64,000 nucleotides of DNA, taken from assembly GCF_036785885.1 (NCBI RefSeq), contig NC_092329.1, positions 9,424,001 through 9,488,000 of the forward strand, given 5' to 3'. Both the position numbers and the translations under genes were made by a program. The notes beneath the pieces were generated by a model, which had not been told where the DNA came from, made no database searches, and worked only from the letters and a program-made list of their open reading frames with translations. This document shows, one piece after another, positions 49,755-62,062 of the stretch (position 1 is the stretch's first letter; the number at the start of each line of letters is the position of its first letter). Source of the DNA: Coffea arabica. Taxonomy: Eukaryota > Streptophyta > Magnoliopsida > Gentianales > Rubiaceae.

Positions 49755-50037
49755 GTACGTGCTGCAATAATGGACACACACTTTCATGTGTCTTCAAACT
49801 TCATTTATCAAAGGGAAAAAAAAAACACCTTTCGACAATATTCCCCAATTAAATGGTTTGAACATATAATGAATTAAAAAACACAGTACATCCTGCAGAA
49901 TCTTTCGAATCCTCATGGCCTAAAATTAACATCTTCCTAGCCTCCAATCAGTGACCAGAACAAGGAAAAAGGAGCTAAAAGCTCTGTTCAGCTCCCTTTC
50001 TTCCCTCTTTATCCTTCAATTTCTGAACAAAATTAAA

Positions 50038-53000
50038 ATGCCCACCATTTCTAGATCACCACAATTACCACCACCACCACCAACTCCACTCTGCCTTACC
50101 CTCTCCTCACCCCTGCAGCAAAGACCCAGTTTTAATTTTTCCCTGTCAAACCCTTCTTCATCATCATCTTTTTCTTCTTCTTCCTCATTATTTCACTTTA
50201 AATTCAGACCAAAAAAGTCCCATTTCTTGAAGCCATGTTCTTCATTGAGGGAAACCAAGAAACAGCAGGAGCAACAAATGCTTGTTCCAAAGACTGCCCC
50301 ACCTCCTCAGGGACTGAGGAGACTCTTGAATTTGAGCCCAAAAGAGGATAATACCGATGATGGGGCTGATGATGGGGCAGTAGAGAGTGGTGGTGACGCT
50401 GCTGTTAAAGGCAGCATCTTGGCTGGTCTTTTGTTGGTTGGTGTCGTTGGAGGATTTGGAACAGTTGGGTATCTTTACAAGGACCAGATTAATGCTTTCT
50501 TGAATCAGTTTTCCGGGTTCATTGACGGTAATGTTTGATTAATTTTCACTGCCCATTGAACTTAATTTTATGTTTGTTTTAGAATTTTGATCCAATTCTT
50601 TAGTTTCTTGCAAGAATTACGTTTGCTGCTTCTAATTGGCTAGTAATTTTTGCTAAAATAATGTTCGATTCTAGTGGTTCATTAATTGATTTTGTAATTT
50701 AGTCTATGCTTAGTGAAACTTTGTCTGAAAAGATGAGATTTTTCAGCATAACTCAATAGTTTGAGCATTTAGATGAGTTATGTGCAGCATTTTAAATTTA
50801 CTCTTTGGTGCACCTTTATTGCATTTTTATTATTAGTTTAAGCTATGGGATTGGATGTCTTTGACACTATCTTTTCTGTGGTCACATTTTAGTACCTATT
50901 ACTCGAAATTAATGTCCACGACACTTTTACACTTTTTCAGACCTTTTCAGCCCCGGATTTTTCTACGAATTTTCTCTGGTTTACTAGACAAAGTTAACAG
51001 TTGTATGATATGCTGAGTATCATGTTGACAATTTACCTTTACTCAAAGTTCAGTACTAAGTTTTATAGCTGGCATTAGCATAATAATGGAGCTGCCATTA
51101 GCATAATATAATTTGCTTAGTATAATTTGGTGACACTGAGATTCTACCTTAAGTTCTTAGGAATGTTTCCCTTCATTGCGGGTATAAGGGCTATTACTAG
51201 CTCTTATTCCATCCTTTGTAACCTAGCTGAGAATTTCATTTCCCTTGGTCATCCTCATAATTATAATTTGTCCTAGTTCTTATCTTGCTACCATGTGAAA
51301 ACCTGAATTGACTGTACTAAGCAGACTGATAATAGAATGGTATACATCAGGATTTGTTGTGCTTGTCATTAATACTTTGTTTATTACTATCTTTGCAAAA
51401 GGTTTTTCTTCTTTGACTGAGAGACCTAGAAGAATAATAGTCCTTTGGGTTATCTCATACCAGTGAAGCAGGTGAACTCTTTAATCAGAGGATTCAAGAA
51501 AGAGACCAGTTTGGCTAATTTGGGTTGAGATTTAGATTAATAGTAGACTATTGATTATATGTTGCATATGTATATATCGGCTCTAATTGTATAGTACTTG
51601 CAACTTCCTTTTGGGTGTTATGTTTTGTTTGCTGCAGTAATTCCTCAACTCTTGGAAGGTAGTTAAAGTTTGACCAGGAAGATTAATAGCTTCTGTAGTT
51701 GTTTTCTCTGCACGAAATAGTAAATTACTTTTGTTTGGTCCCTTGAACTCCTTTAACTTTTCTATTCTGAGCAGGTTATGGGCCAGCTGGATATGCACTT
51801 TTTGTATTGGTCTATGCTGGTTTGGAAGTAAGTTTGACTTCTCTTTCTTGAGTTCATTGACTTAACCCAAAGCTATCTATGCTAATGACTGGTTTATATT
51901 TCCTTTTTTTTCCATGGATTATGGAGTTCTATCACTTATATGGCTGTTCTTTGTGAGAAAATTATTTATTCCACCTTAGAGAGGATACGGAGTTCAGAAT
52001 ATGCTGCTTTTTATTAGTTGCTGAATCTTTTGCATTTGGTGTATAAATTTTTGCGATTTCAAAGGAATTTCTTTTCAATGCTGATAGCTGCAGTAGTTAA
52101 CCTTGAAGCAATTTACTTTGCTTTTGCATATGATAATGGAATCTAAGAAAATGATTTGGCTAAGATTTCTTTTTGTGTTATTGTGGTAGGACAGGCAAAA
52201 ATTCCTAGAACAAGGCCACATTGGGATTTAGCTATTGGGATGGGTTTACCTTTTTTATGTTTTAGTAACTAAGTTTCTTTGCTTTGCATATAATATAGCG
52301 CTTCTCTGATGTAATTAAGTCTGCTGACCTTTGTACAGACTGACTTTGTTCATTAATTGAAAGTTAACATATGCTCAGCCAAAAAAAAAAGTTTTCTTTT
52401 CTTGATGGCAATATTGATCATTCTCTATGTTTAACTCTGCATTTACCAGAGTGCTTCGGATGCAATTATCTCTAGAGTAGATTAGTCATTAAGACTCATT
52501 AGTCATTCCATACTGATTACAGATGTTTATGCTCATGGCAGGTCCTTGCAATACCCGCTATTCCGTTGACTATGTCAGCTGGTCTGCTATTCGGCTCTCT
52601 GATTGGGACAATCATTGTCTCTATAAGCGGAACGGTAAGCTGATTTTTGCATCGAAAGAGTAAAAACAAGTCTTCAAAATTAAAGTGTATTTTCCTCACT
52701 CTTTTAGGTGGCAGCAAGTGTTGCCTTCCTAATTGCGAGATATTTTGCTCGTGAACGCATTCTTAAGCTGGTTGAAGGGAACAAGAAATTTCTTGCAATT
52801 GACAAAGCAATTGGGGAAAATGGTTTCAAAGTTGTCACTCTTCTCCGTTTGAGCCCTTTATTACCATTTTCTCTTGGGAATTATCTCTACGGACTTACTT
52901 CTGTCAAATTTGTGCCTTACGTATTGGGAAGGTGAGATTTGTTTATTCTTTTGATAATTTGGGAAGGTGAGATATAGATGTATAAATTTATGAATGAGTT

Positions 53001-54964
53001 TCTAATGTGTTACGGATATAACATGTGGATCTTTTTCTTAAGTTTACCTGTTTTTGGTTAACCAACTCTGTTTCTATGTTAAATTCTGTTTGACAATTCA
53101 TATCTTTTTCATCAAAATATTTGCGAATTGTGAGCATTTTTTGTGGATCATCATGGTTAACCCCAAGGATGGATGTATAGCATCATGCCTTGTAAAAGTT
53201 CATCAATATGCATATTGGCCAGAAACATAGGGATGTGCAAATTCTTGGAGGTTATAAAGAATGCTTTTCTAGATTAAAGTGTTTATTTAGCATGTTTACT
53301 GGATTGGATATGTTTTTATTATTATTTTTTAACTTTTTATGTATCTTGATTGAATTCCCTTTCCTTTCTTTTACTTGAATTGTCTGGTTCCAGAATCTTT
53401 GAAAAATACTGATAACAATTTTGTTTGGACAATCATTCTCCTGACCGCTGGGTAATTGAACGTGGACAATTAAAGCTTAAAATTTTTGGAGAGATTAATT
53501 CTCAAATTGGGTGGAACTAGATTTTGAACTTCACTTCATTAAATCACCTTCCTCAATTTGTCATGTTTGGCCCTGTTTGGAATTTGGGATCTTATGAGGG
53601 GAAGAAAATAAAAAACTAGGTGACCTTTTTCTTGATTTTCCAGTTAAGGAATCAAAGAAGAAATAAATATATTATTGATAAACAAAGGGAGTTGCTATTT
53701 TGGGATTAGTTACCTTTAAATTTTGAAATTTGTTCTCACATTGACAATGATCAACTACATAGAGCTTTTTTTTTTTTTTTTAAATCAAAGAGCTAAATTT
53801 CTACATTGAAAATATTACGTCAAGATTGAGCTGGATGGTAGTTTGTGTGAGAGTCGCAAACACAAGGGCGTGTAAGTTTGAAGTGTGTACGGTACTGTTT
53901 CATTCTTTGATTAATAGCTTCCAACTGATGTTGCTTCAACTACTATCTGCACGCAGTTGGTTGGGAATGCTCCCTGGAACTTGGGCTTATGTTACTGCTG
54001 GTGCGTTTGGTCGAGCAATTATTGTAAGTTATGACTGAACCATCTCAGAAAAAATGTCTGCTTTCTCTTTTCTTTTACCTAGATTTCCTGATTATGATTT
54101 GCTTGAGCGTTGTGGTCGAGAAGTACTTGACCTGTTTTTGCATATCCGGTGATTTTCAATTAATTCGAACTCTCAGAAGCTAGAACAAGCAATAGTGGTT
54201 AATTCTTGAAACCGAGTCAGATCTCAACCAATAATGTAATAAGCTTGTTAAATGAGAATCTCGTTTACTTGTTTCAGCTATCAAACAGGGGATTGATTTA
54301 GTAAATCTCTATTCAACCAAAGCCTGTTGATGTGCTGGCTGATATCTTGGCCAAGCATGTACATGCATTATGACATGTTGGAATCAGAATTGACCCAAGA
54401 CCCATGCTTAATAGTGTGCCTAGCCTTTCTGATCATGGTCACTGTAGGTTTGGATTTGCCAAAATTTTCCACTATTCAATTTAGTTCTTATAAACATACG
54501 TTAAACCGGTTATGTTTTTGGTTCACTTTTTATTAAATGATTTCTTCATAAGTTTGGTAGAGAATCCCCTTTTATGTTAAATTGATCTGATAGGTCTTAA
54601 TTTTCCGATATCTAGATCATATACGGAGCCATACCAGCAATCTGCTTCCAAAAGCTTGATCAAGCTGTTAGATTTGCTCATTCTTCTTCTTCTTAATTCT
54701 GACCTTTCAGCAAGATGAATCTGATGCTGGTTTACTGGGAGGAAATGGACAGCTGCTAACACTCGGATTGGGGCTGCTGTTCACTGCATTAGCTGCCACT
54801 TACGTTACCCGGTTAGCAAAGGTAAGCGAATTGCAAGCCAGGTGCTTATGATGAAATTGTCCTTGGCTTGATCATTGGTGTTTGCTTCTCTTTGAACTTG
54901 ATTGACTCTGGCAATTCTGTTTATTTTGCTTCTGGTGCAGGATGCTGTAAAAGATATCGAGTAG
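50038..54964 (+). CDS. Plastid VTT/DedA-type membrane protein (SNARE-associated Golgi family, TMEM64-like), 7 exons, 353 aa
   Basis: Exons 50038-50527, 51775-51827, 52542-52634, 52708-52931, 53957-54023, 54711-54821 and 54941-54964 join in phase. The first about 70 residues are Pro/Ser-rich with basic residues, a likely transit peptide. A hydrophobic segment follows at about 134-156 (GSILAGLLLVGVVGGFGTVG). The VTT domain spans about 163-310, with AIPAIPLTMSAGLLFG, a GxxxG-rich segment, FKVVTLLRLSPLLPFSLGNYLYGLT and GMLPGTWAYVTAG, the glycine- and proline-rich re-entrant motifs of this family. A last membrane segment is near 325-345 (LLTLGLGLLFTALAATYV). VTT/DedA proteins are linked to phospholipid scrambling or small-molecule transport; its plastid target is inferred from the N terminus and the cyanobacteria-like character of this subgroup. 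I take 50038 as start because upstream frame codons lack an ATG. Confidence 0.9.
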
Positions 54965-55512
54965 ATGGGGGCCTAGGGACTGCCCCATTGTAAAGCATAA
55001 CATAAGTGAGATCAACTCAACGACGCTGCAAATCCTTGTAAATCCAAATGTAGTTTAAGCAAGTTATATAGGAAATGTACCATCAATTTTGAACTGTAAC
55101 ATCCCTTCCTCTGCTAGATTGAAAGATGACATCTGATATGCATTCTTGTTCATCTTAGACTCTGTAAATTTGAGCATCAGAATGAGAAACTCTTTTTGGT
55201 CCAAAAAAAGGTGTACAATAATGCTTTGCAGAAGGACAATGCGCTCAAAAGGGTCATATTTTCTCTGAATAGAGATCAAGAAGTCGTTTACAGTCACCTT
55301 TTCTTGGCACGAACTACAGCCCCAAAAAGAATGAATCAATCAATAACTAAAATATGGGGGTGGGGAAGCTTTTACATCAGGGCTGCAAAACACATTCCCA
55401 TTTGCAGATCAAATTTCTGAAAAAATTAGCAAACTACCGAGTGAATAGATATTTTTTGAGCATATACTATTTTCTCATAAAAGATACGTGCTTAAATTTT
55501 ACTGCTAACGTG

Positions 55513-55670
55513 AAAGCTGTGTTGATAGATGATTTGTAAGCGATTTATGATTCAAAAACATATTGTGATTCACGGTGATGATCATAATGTGATAGTTATG
55601 TTGATAGATGATTTGTAAGCGATTTATGATTCAAAAACATATTGGGATTCACGGCGATGATCAAAATTGA
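55513..55670. repeat. 79-bp tandem duplication
   Basis: Two units share 'gttgatagatgatttgtaag', 'cgatttatgattcaaaaaca' and 'gattcacgg' and differ at a few bases. The repeated word starts at 55521 and 55600, a period of 79. Confidence 0.85.
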
Positions 55671-55743
55671 ACTCATTCAAATTTTTTTCTTAAAAAAAAA
55701 AAAAGGAAAATTACTTCTCTGCCCAAATGAAAAAATCTTATTA

Positions 55744-55916
55744 CACGTGACACAAAATTAATCATAGAAAAGAAGATCCACTTACGTGGACTGCCCCAAA
55801 CTTGCATCACATTACATGCAACTGTCGGCATTCCAGGTGTCCTGGCTACATCACTGTCAAGTTGACCTAGAAATTATAAAGTTCTTCTGAATTCTGTGTC
55901 ATCAGCAGCTCACGTG
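55744..55916 (+). promoter_or_regulatory. Cluster of ACGTG (G-box/ABRE-type) cores
   Basis: CACGTG at 55744-55749, ACGTGG at 55784-55789 and CACGTG at 55911-55916 lie 240-415 bp before the DUF1442 start codon. Such clusters bind bZIP/bHLH factors and often mark ABA- or light-responsive promoters. A TATA-like TTTATATATG is at 56047-56056. Response is inferred, not shown. Confidence 0.45.
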
Positions 55917-56157
55917 AATTGCTCAAGTGACGCCACGAATCAGCTCCCATGCAACTTTTCTTCCCCTCATTCTGCAAAAGTGCCAAGTGTCCTTGAACTA
56001 TAGGAAACTTTGACAACCTTTCATGAAATCACAAACGAAAATTGACTTTATATATGCGTAAGTTACCTTCAGTCCTTCCTTACCTAATATCTTTGAAGCC
56101 TGGATTTCCTCGAACGAACAGCTGCGAGTCCTCTGCAGACATTTTACTGCTTTTTCC

Positions 56158-57123
56158 ATGATGGAGTGGTGTCCTGAACATGCCATGAAAGCTTACTTGA
56201 AGACTTTACATCTGGTAAAATCCCGTTTCTTGCTTTCCTTTGCTCTTTCGTCGGATCCTTGAATGTTTATTTCGGTGCTGTTTCATTAGTTATAACCGTG
56301 GGTTTTGTACATCTGATCACTGAAAACCCCAGAGATTAATGCAAATCTTACGCAATAGTATGCATAAAATCTGCTCTAATCCCAAAATATGCATGTTTGT
56401 TTTCAGACTATGATGAAGTAACCAATGCTGTATTGTGGTAATAAATCTCAGCAAAAAATTGCGTTTTGAAGATTTATCTGACATTTTTCTTCCAACTTCT
56501 TGCAGCGTAAGAACTATTCTGATCGAACTAGCACTAGAGGAAGTCCAGAATTTGAGGAGCCTAAGATCATGGAGTTTTTATCAGCTTTGGCAGCTGGAAA
56601 CTGTGCTAAACTAATAGTTCAAATAACCACAGAGGGAGTGACGCCAGTAACACTTGCATTGGCCGTAGCTGCAAGACAGATAGGAGGCAAATTTGTTTGC
56701 ATAATCCCTCATGATCATGATGATGAAGAAGATATCAACAAATCTATCTGCACGCATCATCAGCTTAATGGCTGTGATCATCTCAAAGATGTAATACATA
56801 TTGTTGCAGGAAATCCTTGTGAAATTATTAAACAGTTCAAGAAAATTGACTTCATGGTTGTTGACTCAAAGGTTGGAGATCACTTGAAATTATTGAAGAC
56901 TGCTGATTTGAATTCAAAGGGATCTTTGATGGTAATGACCAATCTTTTCATCAATGGTCAAAAAAGGGCGTCACTGCGAGAGATACTCAAGGCCAAAGAT
57001 GGAGTTTACTGCAAGTCTGTCACCATTCCAGTAGGAGAAGGAATTGAGTTGACAAAAATTGTACCTTCCAACAAGCATGGCAGAAAAAGACGCACAAGAT
57101 TTCATGTCACTTATGAGAATTAA
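56158..57123 (+). CDS. DUF1442 family protein, 2 exons, 224 aa
   Basis: Exon 1 56158-56214 (MMEWCPEHAMKAYLKTLHL) joins exon 2 56506-57123 in phase. The family is plant-specific, about 210-230 residues, with a Rossmann-like, methyltransferase-resembling fold; its biochemical function is unknown to me. Visible features: the N-terminal 'AxxAYLxTL' helix typical of the family; EPKIMEFLSALAAGNCAKLIVQ; a VTPVTLALAVAARQIGGKFVCI nucleotide-binding-like segment; and IDFMVVDSKVGDHLKLLK. The C terminus is basic (KHGRKRRTRFHVTYEN). An HDHDDEED acidic insert is unusual. A second Met follows immediately at 56161 and could be used instead. Confidence 0.85.
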
Positions 57124-57658
57124 TCGATCTTGAATGGTTACAATGTTTTTTGCCTCCCCAGAAGAGAAACTAATATAGCTATGCTTTTATGCAGTTGCAT
57201 GTACAATTGTTACGTATGGTTAACAATGTACATAATTCGATAATGCAAAATATGAGCAGACCATCCAAATCAGGATGTGAACTTATTCATGTGGTTGAAC
57301 TACAATCAAATCTCCCTTTTTTTTTTTTTTTTTTGAAAGTGATTTAGATCTCTGATGAAGAATCAACAATCAACATCTGAATGCATCAAGTTGTCTAACT
57401 TGTCGGCCTGCAACACTACATCTTACTCATTAGTTCTGCACAACTAAAAGAGGTTAATTCCACTAACACTTTTTTACTTGTCAAAGAATAAAATAGAAAA
57501 TTATAGAAACAAATAGTTTTTCTTTTTTCTTTTCCTTATTTTTTGTTATCAAAATGTCAAATATAATGGGTAGTGGTCGTTTTTATCTTTACGAACACTC
57601 CTAGCTATATGGGTGAAGTCATCAAAATCATAACCTACAACATGCAAAATTTGAATGA

Positions 57659-57780
57659 TAGTATATACACTGTCAACGTTTGATGAAGGATAATTATGTA
57701 AAATTTAAATTTAAAATTTAACTTTTACACATATCATGAATTTAACGTAGAAATTTATACACTGTCAGTGTATATAATAT
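57659..57780. mobile_element. Small MITE-like inverted repeat
   Basis: The left end 'agtatatacactgtca' and right end (complement 'attatatacactgacagtg') form short inverted repeats about 120 bp apart, with AT-rich sequence between. Ends of this type recur in many plant MITEs. No target duplication was confirmed. Confidence 0.4.
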
Positions 57781-59047
57781 TTACTCTAACAATATATGCT
57801 ATATAAACATAATCAGTTACTGACAAATTTAATTTAGAACCATAGGACATAGGTTACTAACATTTCGATTCCAAAATATCATTCCATTGCCAATTACTCC
57901 AAAACCCTTGCATTTCCTCCCCATGTAACTGGTAACTTATGCAATTAATTTTATGTTAAATCTTAAATACTTTTGTTAGAGCACTCCAGCAATTCTTAAA
58001 ATCATTAATCTAGTAACTATAAGGTCATTTCTGCACATTTTAAGCTCCCTCCATTCCTATTTCCTCCTGTTAGGCTCGACATCTCCCTTAAAAGCACTAA
58101 AAGAAAAGCAGGATATAAATAGCTCACATGAGCAGGGTTATAAATCAGACCATCAGATCTGCCCTAACTTAGCATTCTAGTGGTGACAGCCGGACCAGCG
58201 GACCTCAAATCTTGGAAAGCCACCAAGTGTGTCAGAGGACAGAGATTATGGTACGGTTTAATGTATTAATGGTCCATATTCGGTGTTGGATTTGGATCTA
58301 AGGAGGGATTTAATAATGTACACTGCACAGTGGATTTGAAATCAATAAACTAACTCCAATTTGTTATTAATCCGAAACCCTTTTTTGGTAGGAAAATGAA
58401 TATAAATTTGATCAAAAAATTTTAAGTCCAAAATCTTTTTATTTGGTAAGCTTTACATCCAAATTCTGCTTAATTGTAGTCTTGTGCTTAAGCCCTCCAA
58501 TGAATAGGAAAAAGGGGAGAAATCTGGGAAAAGAATAGTTGAAAATATTGCTAAAGAATAATTCATAGTTGGAGAGTAACGTTCACAAAATGGACGGGAA
58601 TAGAAAATACAGTTGAACAGAAAGTCTTACCTTTATACTAGGTATTAGTCCCCTTATGGTCACTTTATTGGAGTCTTAAACCTTCGCTTGGCATAGATGC
58701 CATAACATTGTGCCTGCCAAGAGCCCGATATAGCTTATGATTCCTCACGCCTTCTTGGGTTTTCCGTTGAAGGCGTTCACTTATATGACTGATCCATCAC
58801 GCCTTTGTCCTGGTGCTGTGAACAAGGCGAGAAATAATAACATGTAACAACTGCCTCCTTGTATAGGAGATATGACTGTGAATGCATGAAAGAGCTTTCA
58901 TTTTCTTGATGCATTGCCTCGGCACTAAAGGTTAGTGAACTGGTGTAGCCGTACAACAATGAGAACACGCCTCTTCCTTGGGGTGGATATATGAAGGCGC
59001 AGTTAATTGTACAATCAATAGTTGACGCCTTAGTCGAGTTTGGGACT

Positions 59048-59317
59048 GAGTAAATTACTCGGATAGTCACTAAACTTTTCGAATGGTAGAGTTTTAGTTA
59101 TTTAACTTTTAAGAGTATGCATTTACTCCCTAAATTATTAAAAGGATAAATTTTGGGTCATTTCATTAGTTTCTACCGTTAAATCCAAATCAGGTAGATT
59201 TAACGGGGGAAGAGACGAAATGGTCAAAATTTACAAATTTAATAGTTTCATGGGTAAATACATACTTTTAAAAGTATACTGTTCAAAAAGTTTACTGACT
59301 GCTCGGGTAATTTGCTC
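59048..59317. mobile_element. 270-bp inverted-repeat element
   Basis: The ends are GAGTAAATTACTCGGATAGT and (complement) GAGCAAATTACCCGAGCAGT, continuing as arms of about 90 bp ('cactaaactttt', 'aagagtatgcatttac'). The centre contains a 'ccgttaaatc/gatttaacgg' hairpin. It looks like a non-autonomous DNA transposon. Flanking duplication is not clear. Confidence 0.65.
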
Positions 59318-60257
59318 GCTAGGGATTGAAGAGAGAAGCAATGCGCCTTCTAAATAAGGTGCAACCAGAGCCCGAATGCGTGGGATGAACCTTTTCTTTC
59401 TCCGGTATTTTTTCCGGGGACAGAATGAACTTGTAAGTTAAAGAATACGTGTAACTCACAATTTGGTGATCGGAAACGTCTTCTCCTTAAGTTACACCAC
59501 ACTGATGAATTATATGATTGCATCCAAAATAGGAAATTGAGAAGTTGTCTTGCATACGTGCTAGCCGGCTAGAGATCATGAAAATCTCTATGGCGGTGAG
59601 ATAAATAGGATAAGCATTTACTCAAGGAGAAAACAGTTCAAATCAGTGATAACTTGTGAATTCATCAACAACTGCATTGAGGAGAAAGAAAGGAAAGCGT
59701 TATTCAAAAGAATCACTTATAAAAGAAAAGAAGAATCAGTGAATCACGTACGCTTGTTGGGACTGTGATAGTAGTGAAGTTGTTGCTTTGCCACGTTTTG
59801 GACTTAGTTGATGGTCCATTAATTCCTTAGATGCACCAAAATAAAGAAAAAGAAACTAACACTTACCATTGATGTATTACCGTAGATTCAGGTGGCACTA
59901 TTTAGTGACATGAGTCCAACACTAGGAAAGCTTGTGAAAGATGAAAAGAGTGTCTTATTACTTATTATAAACATAAGGCATCATACATCGGCTAAAGTAC
60001 TTCTCGTGCTTCTTTTCTTCAAATCAAAACGAAATTCTTTGAAAATGGTTTTAGGGAGAATTTCTTCATATTGCTCTAGGAAAATTCTGTGTTGAATTTC
60101 TTAATCCAGGCTTTATATTTTGTTGTTTATAGTTTTGCTAATTGGCACTGATTACCAAAAATATTTGGGGGGGGAAGCTAGAACAGTTTTTTTGACAAGA
60201 TAGGTTACCATAACGTCTTGCAGGTAATGCACAATCAATAGTACTCTTCCTTAAACT

Positions 60258-60270
60258 CACGTGTATAAAT
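60258..60270 (+). promoter_or_regulatory. G-box abutting TATA box of the NPF gene
   Basis: CACGTG (60258-60263) is followed directly by TATAAAT (60264-60270), about 110 bp before the start codon at 60381. The spacing to the ATG is normal for a plant core promoter. Confidence 0.5.
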
Positions 60271-60380
60271 GCTGTCCAAGATACCCCAAAAGTGCACTAC
60301 AACCCAAGCTAGCGAACTTCATATTCCAGTCTTTTTCGAAGGAAAAAAAAAACTCCTATTAGCGTTTTGAAGTAGTGAAT

Positions 60381-62062
60381 ATGTCCTCCGAACCAAAATC
60401 TTCCAAGGGAGGAGGTTGGAAAGCTGCTATTTTCATGATCTGTTAGTAACCCTCCAAAAACGTCTAATCATCTCCTTATCCAAATTTCCTCCGCCCTGAT
60501 TTCTTTGCTTCTTCTCCTTCTTGGTGTATTGCTCCTAAAAAGTTGGTTTCTTGTTCAAATTATTGCAGGTCTGGAGGTGGCTGAGAGATTCTCCTACTAT
60601 GGGGTCGCTGGAAATCTTATCAACTACCTCACAGATGTTCTACACCAGCCCACAGCAGTGGCTGCCAAGAATGTCAACGTCTGGATTGGTGTGTCTTCAA
60701 TCTTCCCATTGTTAGGTGCCCTCGTTGCTGATTCATACATGGGTCGATGCAAGACTATTTACGTCTCATCCATCGTGTATCTTATAGTAAGTTCATCAAT
60801 CATCACTCAACTGATCAATTACGTAAATTCCCATGACTAACTATTCCAGTCTCCCTCGATATTGCATATCTCAGCAGCCATTGGGCTGGTTGACAGGATT
60901 GGTCTAATGTTTGTTTTCTAGTGCTACAGTGACTCTTGACAGGGATAATTCTATCTTATGCTAACCTCGTAAAAGCCACCTAGCATAAACAATTAACGAA
61001 TGTTGATTCATAGATTTTTAAAGAGTTGTACCATTATATTATGATTTGTATGATCTTCTAGAAAGGTAAAAATATTTAAAACATAGTGGTCTACAAGATC
61101 AAGCTTTATCAATAATTTCCTAGAAAGGAAAATATAATCCTTAAGTCAAGGGTATTTGACAAATGAGGTTACATGAGCACGCCTATGGCAGTGATAGAAT
61201 TGCTAGGACTGCTTAGCATGGAATTTTCCCTTTAGATTAGACGTATGCATTTATAACATTTATAGTTCTTGCAATTTAATCCAAAGATTCTGTTCAGGCT
61301 CTTTATCAACTGTGAACTCATATCCAAATTATGCTAAATCAAACTTGAATGTTTGGTGGCAGCACTTTTTATTATCTGTACATTACACCACCCCCCCCCC
61401 CCAAAAAAAAAAAAAAAAAAAAAAGAGGAGAGGGAGAGAGAGAGAGAAGTTGAGGAGACACACACAAGGATTCTGATTCTATCTAATCAAAATACACAGG
61501 GTTTAGTGGCATTAACCATCACAGTTTCAACAGTTCCATCAAGTGCTCGCGAAGCAATCTTCTTGACATCACTTTACATAATGAGTGTGGGGGAAGGCGG
61601 GCACAAGCCATGTGTACAAACATTTGCAGCAGACCAATTCGATGATGAAGTTGCTGAAGAGAAGGAAGCCAAAAGCTCGTTTTTCAATTGGTGGTATCTG
61701 GGGATTGTGTCTGGTGCCACTGCTGCAATTCTCGTTGTGATCTACGTGCAAGAATATGTAGGGTGGGGCATTGGGTATGGAATGCTAGCAGGGGCTCTGG
61801 CCATAGCACTTGGGATGTTTTCTATTGGAAGTTGGACGGGTAATTATCGCCTGCAAGCTCCAATTGGGAGCCCATTTACGAGGGTGGCTCAAGTGTTTGT
61901 AGCAGCTGCTAGGAAACGACGTTTGTGTGATCAGAGGGTTGATGATGGTGGCCATAGTGGTGGATTTTTTGGCCATGAAAAAAAGGTTAGATGTCGGAAT
62001 AATGGAACAGACGAGGTAGATGGATTCAGAGTTCGTGCATTGGCTCGCACACCTCAATATCG
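60381..62062 (+). CDS. NPF (NRT1/PTR) transporter, N-terminal half, 3 exons visible, partial
   Basis: Exons 60381-60441, 60569-60786 and 61500-62062 join in phase to about 280 residues. The family are 12-helix proton-coupled transporters of nitrate, peptides, hormones or glucosinolates. Visible: GGGWKAAIFMI, the EVAERFSYYG (ExxER-like proton motif) of helix 1, NLINYLTDVL, GALVADSYMGRCKTIYVSS, and the family signature in GEGGHKPCVQTFAADQFD followed by FFNWWYLGI. It resembles the NPF5 group. Exon 3 ends ARTPQYR at CG|GTAGG, a donor; unspliced it would hit TAG at once. The expected next exon (FLDKA...) and helices 7-12 are not seen in the remaining 1.9 kb, so the gene either continues beyond 64000 through a long intron or is truncated. 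Confidence 0.8.
61388..61440. repeat. C/A homopolymer pair and (AG)n in NPF intron 2
   Basis: About 13 C are followed by about 22 A and a GAGAGA stretch, 60-110 bases before the exon 3 acceptor. Length polymorphism is likely. Confidence 0.75.

Larger units (their letters stand above)
54965..56157. other. Intergenic region upstream of the DUF1442 gene
   Basis: This contains the 3' UTR of the VTT gene, a 79-bp tandem duplication and the promoter of the next gene. No other gene was recognised. Confidence 0.4.
57124..60257. other. Intergenic DNA between DUF1442 and NPF genes
   Basis: No gene was recognised. It includes a poly-T tract at about 57317-57336 (possible retroposon tail), two small inverted-repeat elements listed separately, and unremarkable AT-rich sequence. 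Confidence 0.4.
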
